A DNA stretch of 64,000 nt. Origin: Galbula dea (taxonomy: Eukaryota > Chordata > Aves > Piciformes > Galbulidae). Shown here in pieces: positions 1-10,700 of this stretch. The stretch's first letter is position 1. Every line of letters starts with the position of its first letter. The notes under the pieces were generated by a model. The model made no database searches and was not told where the DNA came from. It was given only the letters and a program-made list of their open reading frames with translations. Location: assembly GCA_013399015.1 (NCBI GenBank), contig VWZX01001038.1, positions 58,516 through 122,515 on the forward strand, written 5' to 3'. Position numbers and translations under genes: made by a program.

Positions 1-130
1 GAACTGGGGAGCCCAGAACTGGACCCATTGCTCCAGCTGTGGCCTCCCTAGGGCAGAGTAGAGAGGGAGGAGAACTTCCCTTGACCTGCTAGTCACACTC
101 TTCTGAATGCATCCAGGAGCTGCAGGCACC
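1..130 (-). repeat. CR1 LINE fragment, truncated by window edge
   Basis: On the minus strand this reads as the CR1 segment with GTCAAGGGA, CTCTGCCCT and GTCCAGTTCTGGGCTCCCCAG. That segment lies upstream of the usual 3' region, so the 3' end of the element is outside the window to the left. Confidence 0.85.
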
Positions 131-944
131 TGGCTCTGCAGGGCTGTAGGGCTGATTAAATCCCTTACAGCAGCAGCTCCCCTGTTCCCCCTGCTCACAC
201 CTTTGGTCCTGCCAGGTGATTCTGTGGCTGGGGAGTGGTGACCATGAGGCTGCTTACCTGGCCTTGAGGAAAGCAGATCCTTACCTTGCAGACTCTGGTG
301 CTGGAGCATTACAGCCTTTGGCAGGAGCAATAATGCAGGCTGGAAAAACAAAATTAATCCTTTTAACAGCATAGCAGTTAAACCCTATCCACAGGTTTGT
401 AAAGGTCTGGGTGACAAAACTGGACAGTGTTAGAAGGGAGGGAGGTGCCTGACTTTAAAAATAAAAGACAAAATCTCAGTGATCTCCCTCAGAGCCACCC
501 TTCTGCACACTGGAAGGCTGTGTGGCAGCTCCCTGCTCACCATCAGCCACCCACCCTGCAGAACACTTCTCTGGAACAGGAATGTTGGCTGCAGCATGTG
601 GAATCAACCAAGACATCACCCAAGCCTTTCCCTGCCCTCGTGTCCTCCTGGCAGGCACCTGCCTCACCCTGCTAGGGAGCCAGAAAGTGCCTCTTGTCCT
701 GCTCACCACACCCTGCTGGTTAAAGACCACAGAACTGTGACCTCTCTTTTCAGCACAGCAGACAGTTTTCCATCAGAAGTGCTGGAGGTGCTGCTGATTC
801 AGCTTTTGCTTCCCCAAATTTCAACTGCAAGGTCTTCTCCATTCTCTTTTTGTGCCCCCAAAACTCACCCTGCAGCTCCAGAGTCAGAGGTGGGAGCAGC
901 CACAGGTCTCTTCTCCGCAGCGTGACAAGGTGAAAGAAGGCATG
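131..944. other. Intergenic stretch 3' of ACVR2A
   Basis: No coding region could be supported. In mammals ORC4 converges on ACVR2A from this side, but the ORC4 C-terminus was not found in any frame here. A plus-strand AATAAA at 460-465 could belong to a convergent transcript; this is weak. The open frames in this stretch resemble no protein I know. Confidence 0.5.
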
Positions 945-3900
945 TGCACATCATAGTAGTCACATTGTTTATTTTAACTTTTTGGGGGGAGAGAGGGGAG
1001 CAAGAGTATACATTTTTATTTGTACAATATTTAACAATCACTTTATTGAGGGTGGGGGGCAGGGGAGGGAGTTGGTTTGTTTCTAGCACTTGCAAAAGAA
1101 ACAGCAAGTACCTGTTGACAGTAGTACAACAACCTGTGCCCAAAACACTGACAAATACAAAGAGGAAAGGGAAAAATGAATTGCTTACCAAAAATCTGGA
1201 GAGGTAACAAATAGTATCATGGACTGAAACAGCATTCAAAAAAAAAAAATCAAAGGAGAAAAAAAAACCCAAAAGTACTGCTGCTGGTTGAGTATCTGAG
1301 GTAAAAGATGTTCCATCAAGGATGCTACTTGAATCATTTTGCCCGTGAAGGTATCCTGCAGCTGTACTGCATTTTGTACCAAGGGTTAAAAAGAAAAGAG
1401 AAGCTGGAAAGAGAGCAAACTGCTAACCCTAGTTATTCTGCCCAATGCTAATCTGAACAGGACAAGTCTTAGTACTGCCTGGTTACCATTCAGTTAGCAG
1501 AGGGAAAGGTGGGATTTGAAAGCTACACCAAGCCCTTCTCCTCTCCACAGGTACAAAGTGGCAGGTGTCAGCCCTCACGGTGCAGTTTCAGATACCACCA
1601 CCACTGACAGCACTAGGTCAACAACTCCAACACCACGAGGCATGGTCTCTGCTCCCAAACCCTACAGCACAGGTGGTCTTAAGTAGAAAGCCATGCAGGA
1701 TGAAGCTCCTCACCTTGACACAATAGGAAAAGTCACTTTAAACTTCTGGTGAGGCCAAGAAGAGGCTCACCGAGCAGTTCTGTGGTCATTGTTTCAGCAC
1801 TTGGCTGAGAGGGAAGAGCAAGGGAGTGGCTGTTCCTCAGCCACGGGACACGATGACCTCTTGGAGCTCATAGCCACGTGCTGCGTCGCTACCGGAGCTA
1901 TGGGGCCAACCATCACTGCCTGCTGGGGTCAGCAGTGCCAAACTACTTCTGGTAGCACCAGCCTGACAGAGCCCTGCCCTCCCTTAACACCTGCCAAGTG
2001 CTGCTGGCTCGGGCATCTCCTCAACTTGCACCTTTAATGCTCTAGAAGTAAAAGAGATGTGCAAGTTGAGATGCCCTGGGAGAACAGGCAAACCAGAGCA
2101 GCTGGAGAGGGGGGGATCGTTTTTGCCAACTAAATAGCATTTATAGTATGAACATCCTTTTGACAGTGATGCTAAATTATGCTGTTCAAAGTCAGGAAAC
2201 TTGGAGTAGGGCAACATTTAAGCAGCTGGGGATAGAGATGAAGTTGTCTCAGTTTTCCTGATGCAAGGCTCAGCGAGTGTGGGAGCAGCACCCAAGTCCC
2301 CACCGCTGTGCTGTGGAGAGGCCACAGCAGCTGAGCTTTAACACTGATGACAAAGGTTTTATAGATGGCCAATTTTTGTATCAAATCTTGAGTAACAGAT
2401 TTTGACACCATCTCTATTTACTCTGGTTTTGCTAGTCAAGAGGTTAAAACACATTGGGAGCACTGAGGTCTTCAGTGAAGTACCAATGGACTCTTACTGG
2501 TTCAGAACTCAGCTGCTGTGTGCAGAAAGTCATGTCCCTGGATTAAAAGCAGAAGTAAAAGGAAAGCATCAGTCAAAGACACAGCCACAAACTAGATTTC
2601 TTTCTTTTTTTTTTTCCCCAGCCAGGCTGAAGACCATCAGTGATCCTTCACAGTTCTGGCTACCTACAAACCCAAGCCATTCAGGTGAGGAACAGCACAA
2701 TGGACACGAGTGGCATGGCTACACACTTCTACTCCCTACATGTTGACCTAGTCTTGTTTATCCAGGTGGTCTCTTATGTCCCCAGAAATGAAGTTCATGT
2801 AAGACAAAGTTATCTCATGGGTGCACAGATCAATTGTTACCATTCTCAGTGAGCCCCTGACTGCAGCATTAAAAGCTTCTTTCCAAAGACACCGAGCACA
2901 GGGTGTAAAAACCAAGGACACGACGACAGAACACGCAGCTTCCTACTGCCTCCTGTCACTTCTGCACTCCAGAGGCTTCCAACATTTATTACCCTTGGAA
3001 GAGAGCAAATAAATGCAGTGAACCAGCACTTCTGAGAAGCACTGTGGCACCTCTCTACCAGTCCCTTTGTAATTTGGATACAAGGCATGACTTCCTAAAG
3101 CCCATAAAAAGGGATGTTGGAGTTGTGCAGGCCAAGTTTTTCCTGGGTGTTTTTTGGGAGCCTGTGCTCTGGCTGTTGGGATTCGTTACCTCTAGGTAGT
3201 CATTGCATATTCTCAGTTGTAAGCAGGACTCAATTCTCCCTGAAATCTGTAAGCATTTAGAAGCTTGAAACTTGTGGCTAGAGCGTTTCTGTCCCACTCT
3301 GGGACAAACCCACGTTTATCAGGTGGAAGATGGCACCAAGCTGTCAAGTAGAGCAAAGTTGCAAATCTCCAAGCAGAGAGGAAGGAATTGGGGGTCACTG
3401 AGCTTCCTGAGGTGATCCTGAAACAGTGATACAGAAGCCACTGCATCCTGTTTAGCGAAACAGAACACGCTAGGCAGACCTGGTCACAAACATAAATAGG
3501 AAAAGACTTCTTTAAAAACAGAGCAAGAATTCAGAGCTTTCCAGTGTCACAGCTCACAGAACATTAAAAAAAGTCATGCTTAAGTTTTCAAATACTCCTC
3601 AGACACAGCAAACCTAAATAGTATTCAGTTAAATAAACATAGGAGATACTCTGGGACATGGAGGTAAGAGGAAAAAGCTTGAAACTAAAAGAGGGAGGAA
3701 AAACTTGGTTTCAATAAACAGCACTTTTGTTTGTTTTGTTTTTGTTTTTTTTTTTATACACAACAAGCTAGTACAAGAAAAGGCTAAAAACACTGCTTTA
3801 GGAATGGCCATTTACTGTTGGCATGAAGCATAGCTTACCCTTTTAAATAACACAGTGGATTTGAAATACATCATTTACAAAACACGGATCGATTTTATTA

Positions 3901-4552
3901 CTCTGATTTCGTTAGTGTTGTCAAATCTCATCATTTAGCAGAGGTGGAACTGAGGTATACCTTGTTGAGGGAGGTTAAGTAATACTTGGAAGCCTCTTTG
4001 CTCTATCCCACTTGATTACTTCTGTTTATGTACACTGAACAGCAGCACACTAAACATTCACAAGCTGTGTCATATTGGCATTACAATAGTCATCTTTATA
4101 AACAACAGCAAATGCAATAAAAACAAGTTACCCTTTTTTTTTTTTTTAAATCTGAAATGAAATGTTTGATTTAAAAAAAAAAAAAGCCCAACAGTAGTTC
4201 ATGTAAGGAATTAGTCTCTTCTGACAGGTATTAAGAAATCTGATGTCAGTTTTTAAAATGCTTGATTAGCCAGTACAGGTCCATAGTCTTCATTTCAGTT
4301 CCTTAATGAAGAGCATGATCTGGATTCTCAGTCATATGTCCTTCAGGTGTAAGCAGGGAATGCCAAGAGTCTCATGGATCCACATTTGGGAGGAGGAAGG
4401 GGGAGATAAAGGACAAACACCTTCTTGATGATCTTCCAGAGAGACTTACCATTCTTTTCACACAGAAAACAGCAAGGGTGTAAAGCAGTCTCGTTAGCTT
4501 TAGCAGCTCCTCTGAAGAGTCCTGGTGGTCAGGAAGGTGACCAGTGCAACTA
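945..4552 (-). other. ACVR2A: ACVR2A 3'UTR (about 3.6 kb, left end inferred)
   Basis: This runs from the TGA stop to the last of a cluster of poly(A) signals. No repeat of the CR1 type interrupts it. It holds an 18-bp A/T hairpin (4135-4185), an 18-bp bulged hairpin (2011-2076), a miR-15/16-type seed match (4041-4048) and a miR-181-type match (4054-4060). Earlier AATAAA motifs on the minus strand at 3894-3899 and 2985-2990 could give shorter isoforms. Human ACVR2A has a 3'UTR of similar size. The exact end is an inference. Confidence 0.75.
968..1047 (-). promoter_or_regulatory. ACVR2A: Cluster of three AATAAA poly(A) signals
   Basis: Minus-strand AATAAA occurs at 1042-1047, 1015-1020 and 968-973. 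C-rich RNA segments sit just before the first (1050-1069 on the plus strand is G-rich) and between the second and third (about 984-999). Cleavage is expected 10-30 bases further left, near 940-1005. This is the best candidate for the distal end of the transcript. Confidence 0.65.
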
Positions 4553-4747
4553 TCATAAACTGGATTCTTTGGGAGGAAAGTCAACGTTTGTCACCATGGT
4601 GACCACAGTCACGATGTCCTCTGTGGTTATAATGTTAGTTAGTTTTTGCATCTGAATGATCCTCTCTTCCACACACCCTGCTGACAGCCTGGCCTCTGCG
4701 TCGTGATCCCAGCACTCCTCTATGGTCTCGCACAGCATCGCCATTCC
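4553..4747 (-). CDS. ACVR2A: ACVR2A coding exon 11 (kinase C-terminus and stop)
   Basis: Encodes G450-L513 and a TGA stop at 4555-4553. Contains the IEECWDHDAEARLSAGCVEER segment, with the Arg that pairs with the APE Glu, and the tail TTEDIVTVVTMVTNVDF ending in KESSL, a class I PDZ ligand. Acceptor CTCCCAG|GGAATG. Confidence 0.97.
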   Translation of the reverse strand, partial: GMAMLCETIEECWDHDAEARLSAGCVEERIIQMQKLTNIITTEDIVTVVTMVTNVDFPPKESSL

Positions 4748-7700
4748 CTGGGAGCACACAGCAAAGGGGAGTTACAACATCTACCACCTGCACCAGGGAC
4801 TTCTACTACAGAAGCATTGTACTCTCTGTGACTGAGAACAGGTCCTCCCTTTGCTCTGCCACTTCTGGGCTTACACTGACTGAAGTAATCTCTTCTAAGG
4901 AAGGAAAGGACTGCTAGACCTACAGCAGAGCCTACAGCAACCAGACTTGTTCAGGGCCAATCCTTCACTCCAAGGCTGGTGAGGCACTCAACAGGTGGCC
5001 CAGAAAGGTTCTGGATGTTCTGGTTTCCTGGTCTGAGCTAGAACAGAACTAGCTCTGCTCAGGGATTTCCCTTCCCAGCTCAGTCCCCTCTCAGGGCTGC
5101 ACTTGCTGCAGCTCCCAGCATGTTCTCCCAGCCAGGCTCTGCTGCTAGCACTGACAACACTCCATGGGGAGAGCTCCTGCCAAGCCTTGGGCTGAAGAAA
5201 GCCTCTGCCTTAGGCTTGCTGCTCTGCACAACAAGGGCACTGCTCCAGCTCGTGTCCCACCTTGGGCTGCAGGAAGTCAGAGGTGACACCTGCAGGGAGG
5301 AGGGGACAGGAGAGGTGACCCTGGACTGGCCAGCAAGGGATTCCAGCCCAGGGACATCATAGTCAGGGTAAAGCTGAGGGATCATGAGGCTCAAGCCTCT
5401 CCTTCAGTGGCCAGTGACCAAGGACGAGTGCCCATTCTGCCTTCGATCCTGATCCATGTGTTCCTGAATCCAGTCCCAGAATTCAGCTCCTGAATCTGAT
5501 TCCCATCTGCTGCTGAGTCCAGCCTGGGACTTCCCTGGTGCTGATACACAGCATTAACAGTGATGTACTGGCCATCAGGGGGCTGGGTTCTATATTGGTT
5601 TGTAAATATTTCACTTTATTATTATCTTCATTGAAGCTATTTTAGTTGGGGTTTTTCCCCAACCCCTAAGTCTCTCTCCCTTATTCCATTCTTTTTCCCT
5701 TTGGGATGCAGAGGGGTTCAGAGAGACTCTCTGTCACTCATCTAGTGGACAGAAGGTGTTCAAGGCCAGGTTGAGGAAGCTTTAAGCAACCTGTTCCAGT
5801 TGAAGATGTCCATGCCCATAGCAGGGGGTTGGAACAAGATGATCTTTAAGGTCCCTTCTAACCCAACCCGTGCTATGACTGTGTGAAAAGTAACAGTGTA
5901 CAGAGTCAGCAGCAAGATTTATGAAGTTGGGGTCACCTAGAAGTTCTAATAAGAAGTTGCATTTTAAGGTGCATCTGCTGAGTTGTCACCCTTCTGTCAC
6001 ACAGGAAGCTATGTCACACTGCTTTGGGGCAGATGGGGCCTTCCATCGTGGCGTGCTCTGTTTAAACAGGACACACAGCAAGGAGCAAATCCTTTTCACC
6101 ACCCAACATTGGAGTCTGCTGGTAAAGTCATCACAGGATTCTGACAGATCTCCCACTAAAAAGGGTTAAATTCTTCAGGGATCATATGAAACTTTCAAAG
6201 GACTCAACCACCACAAAAGGGGATTTGTATCTGCCAGCAGTTAACTCTCCTCAATGTAACACTGAGCTAATACAGCAAAATGCTGCTGACAAGGAGCAGA
6301 TGGGAACACACTTGTTTTCCTTGCAGACAGACAGTGTCAGCTATTGTTCCTAACAGCACAGCCTTTGAAAGAAAACAAACCAAAGCCAAAGCCAGTGCTA
6401 GGAGTAAGCAGTGGTGTCACTGCAAGGGCCACAAAGCAGATCAGGATATGCAACTCCTCCCTAAGTGATCCCAGAAGCTTCTCACCCAACACTGCATACC
6501 CTGTGTTACTGTGCTCACTTTGTAGCACTCCTCTAGTCCAGCAAGATTATTAGTTCTGAAATGTATTTTAATCATGGGCAGCAATAGCATGACCAGCAGG
6601 AGCAGGGCAGGGATTGGCCTCCTGGACTGGGCACTGGGGAGGTCACACCTCCAATCCTGGGGTCAGTTTTGGCCCCCTCACTCCAAGAAGGGCACTGAGG
6701 TGCTGGAGTGTGGCCAGAGAAGGGCAAGGAAGGTGGGGAAGGGTCTAGAGCACAAGTGTTGTGAGGAGCAGCTGAGGGAACTGGGCTTGGTTAGCCTGGA
6801 GAAGAGGAGGCTCAGGGGAGACCTTCTCACTCTCTCCAACTGCCTGAAAGGAGGCTGGAGGGGGGGTGGAGGTTGCTCTCTTCTCACAGGTAACAAGAGA
6901 TAGGACAGGAGGAAAAGTTGTGCCAGGGGAAATTTATGCTGGACATGAGGAACAACTTCTTCCCCAAAAGGGTTGTCAAGCCCTGGCCCAGGCCAATGGT
7001 GGAGTCACCATCCCTGGAGGGATTGAAAAGCCATGGAGGTGTGATGCTGAGGGCCATGGTTTAGTGGTGACTCAGCAGTGTTAGGTTAACAGTTGGGATT
7101 CATGCTCTTAAAAGCCTTCTCCAACCAAAATGATTCTTTGATTCCTAAGTAACTCTCAAGAATCTCCTCTCTGAGCAACAAAGTGAAACTTTCAAATCAC
7201 TCATTTTGAGATGAAGAACATAGTAGCTCAGAGTCCTTCTAGTTCTTCCTAGAAGGATTCAACTCTTCCTGACACCACTATTATCAGCACAAGACAGGAT
7301 TAGCCACATGCACAGCTCCAACTGGGACAGGACTTGGGTTGCACAGCTACTTACAGAATGCTTTTGCCAGCACTCTCTTAAAACAGGTCTCTTCTTTTTG
7401 TGGACTACAACTTCCTGCATGTCTTCAAGGGAGGGATGCTGGCCAATTTCTTCCTCAAATGGCAACATGTACTCATCTACTGGGCCTGGGGGTAAAACAA
7501 AGAAGTTAAAGCACTTATTTAGCTTCAAAAAATAAAGGGAAATAAACCCAACATGAGATTGGTGTCTTATAAAGCAGTACTTTAAGATAAATTGGTTAGC
7601 ACTGAAACTTCCAACTCTGAATCAATCCAGCTGCTTAGGAGTTCCAGAGTAACTCTCTCTCTTCCTTACCACAATCAGGATAAGAAACACAACAGGCACC

Positions 7701-10700
7701 CATGTAGCAGAACACTCATCTGGGAGGCCAAATCCTGAAGAGACTAAATGATGAAGTGACTGCATGATGTTGGTGTTTCACTCATGTCCCCACAAGACTG
7801 ATAACCCCCTCCTCTATTTTACTAGACCTAGAATCTCCCTGCCATCTTCTGGCCTTAAAGACACCCCTCAGGAATAACATGACATGAATGCCAGAGATGA
7901 AAGATGTTGGTTACCATCTGAGGCGGTGCAGCGTGATGCCAGCTCCCAGAGGACTAATCCCATGGCATACATGTCTATTCTCAGGAATGCATCCCTTTGG
8001 AAGTTGATAGCACCTTCTAGTACCTCAGGAGCCATGTACCTTCGTGTGCCAACCTGGAAAACAAGAGGAGAACACAACTCTTTGTGCACCAAAAACCACC
8101 ATCACCACGCTTGCCACTCTGCACAGTGCCAACTCTAATTATACTGTACACCACTAGTAGGTTGGGGTTTATTTTCCCCCCCTCAAAATTATAAATAGCC
8201 AAGGTTATCCTTGCTAAATCAGGGAATTCTCTTGTATTCTTAAGTCCAAGAGTAGGTGAGAGGAAATAGAAATGATCTGATAGTCTGGGCCCTATAAAGG
8301 ATACTTATAAAGCAGGAAAATCTGAGTATCTTCTCCAGTGACATGCTTACAGACCAATTCAATATATTTGTCACCACCATTCCTTATCTAGTTGAGCTAG
8401 TTGCAGATGTTGGACTAGTTGCAGGGGGGTTGGACTAGATGACCTTGAAAGGTCATTTCCAACCCAAGCCCCAAAGCAGTCTGTGATTCCATGGTTTTAT
8501 TCCAGAGTAGAGGAAGGCCATGATTCTCATGTTTTCATGCCATAAGGATCTGAAACTGCTTATGTCTCTCTCCATGGCAGGAGCAGTAAGCAAAATGCCA
8601 AAGGAAAACTAAGTGCCAAAGTGCAATTTAGACTGAGAAAGTGATATGAAATCATTTGCACAAAAAGGGGCTATTTCATGACAGGATGAGAGCAAACAGC
8701 CTCAAGTTGTGCCAGGGGAGATTGAGCTTGGACATCAGGTACAATTTCTTCCCCAAAAGGGTTGTCAAGGCCTGGCCCAGGCTGCCCAGGGCCTAGTGCT
8801 GGAGTCACCATCCCTGGAGGGGCTGAAAAGCCCTGGAGATGGTTTAGTGGTGACCTGGCAGTGCTGGGTTAATGGTTGGACTTGCTGGTTTTAGAGATCT
8901 CTTCCAACCTTACTGATTCTAGGAAACCTCTGGGGGAGATGCATTCTTTCTGACCACAGGCAGTGAGCAAACTTACCTGAATAAATCAGAACTTCCTCCA
9001 CTGCTAAACCCTCCATGCTAACAGCTATGTTTCCCTTCAACAGCATCACTGAGCTTTGAGAAGCTTATTGTAAGGATTTTATTTTTGTCCCTCAACCCCA
9101 AACTGTGAGGTTCTGCCTAAAAATAAATCTCTCTAGTTTTCCAGAAGCCACAATGCTCTGAGCTCAAGCTTGTCATTTTACAAGCACACAGCACTAAAGC
9201 AGTTCCCTTCTGTGTATTGTGTCAGCCAGCACTGCTGCATTTCAGGGGTGACTGCTGCTAGCTCAGAGAGTTACAGAGTGGTTGCACACTCTCATTCCTC
9301 TGTTTCTGAAGAGGATCTCAGAAGCTTTAATACACTATGGCAAGACCACTCTTTCTGGCTACATCCTCTTGGGAGAATGACAGGAAGGGGGGAAAGAGGC
9401 CAGGTACTGAGTTAGGGGAGGAAGGCTGACATCTGCAACTGTCTAAAGAATCCTTTATTTGCTAGCCTGTGAGAAGAAAGCACAGATTGCCCCATTCCTT
9501 AAAGGTCACTGACAACAGAGGTGATGATCTAGTATCCTCTGCACCAAGAATGCTTTAACTCTTCATTTCCATTCCCATGGAGTTAACAGCTCTATCATTT
9601 CTGTAAAGAAATTGGTGTTTACCTGCCCATGTGTATCACCTGCAGACTTTCCAGCCTCAAACTTTAAAGCTAGACCAAAATCAGCAATACAAGCTGTAAG
9701 ATTATTTTTCAGCAGCACATTCTTGCTTTTGATGTCCCTTGGAAGTTAAGGAAAAAAAGAAATATTAGAGATCCAGAACATGAAATGCCACATAAAGGAC
9801 TGAGAACAAAATAATCTAATGAAGAACTAATAAGAAAGGCAGGGAAATGCTAAAGCAGCAAGTCATTTAAACAACAGAAACAGTAACAAGCCCTAGGAAT
9901 TGCACACCTTAGCAACAACTCATGGGTGAGGAGCAGGAGGCTGGGGCCAGGCTTTGTTCAGGGGTGCCCAGGGACAGGACAAGAGGGAACAGGCACAGAC
10001 TGGAGCAGAGGAAGCTCCAGCTAAACATAAGGAGGAACTTCTTCACTTTGAGGCTGGTGGAGCACTGGCCCAGGCTGCCCAGAGAGGTGGTGGAGTCTCC
10101 ATCTCTGGAGACATTCCAAACCCTGGCCTCCATCCTGTGCAGCCTGCTGTAGGTGACCCTGCTCTGCCAGGGGGTTGGACTAGATGATCTCCAGAGGTTC
10201 CTTCCAAGCCCTAACACTCTGTGACCCTTATTCTTATGGAAACACAGTCTGCAATTGGAACTATCATTTCTGGCTCAGTTTTGAAATACTGAGCTTTAAG
10301 GATGTCTGACACAGAAACAGAATAAAAATGGAGTTTGTCCATACTTAAATTACAACTACATTTTGTTTGTTAAAATAATAGGAAAACAGGCACTTTGCAG
10401 AATGAGTCTTGATTGTTTCTAACATGATTTCCTGCAGAAATAAAAAGCTACTGGACTGGATCCAGGGATTCCATCTGTCCTGTGTGCACCTCTCCCCCTG
10501 CCATCCATTTGACCATCAGTGAAGCAGTTTTACACATGAAATTCCAAATTCTGCAGAACCTGAATTTCTCTCCCTCTGCATTCTTATCTTGACTTTTGGT
10601 TACCACTAGCACTTCAGCTCCTTACATTTATTAGTAGCTTTCTATACCTACCCCATTTCAAACAATAGCAATTGACACTCAACTACAGGCATAACCACTC

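Larger units (their letters stand above)
4748..7354 (-). other. ACVR2A: ACVR2A intron 10 (2.6 kb)
   Basis: GT-AG intron. It holds an LTR-like GC-rich stretch (about 5045-5750), a CR1 3' end (5751-5886) and a longer CR1 copy (6575-7144) that ends about 210 bases from exon 10. Nothing else recognised. Confidence 0.9.
8054..9622 (-). other. ACVR2A: ACVR2A intron 8 (1.6 kb)
   Basis: GT-AG intron with two plus-oriented CR1 pieces (8397-8495 and 8703-8922). The remaining 700 bases, 8923-9622, show nothing recognisable. Confidence 0.9.

Noticed and set aside
479..925. Plus-strand open frame of 148 codons next to the gene's 3' end
   Set aside because: No recognisable domain, low-complexity Ser/Pro/Leu composition, no splice or start context, and no match to the ORC4 C-terminus expected on this side.
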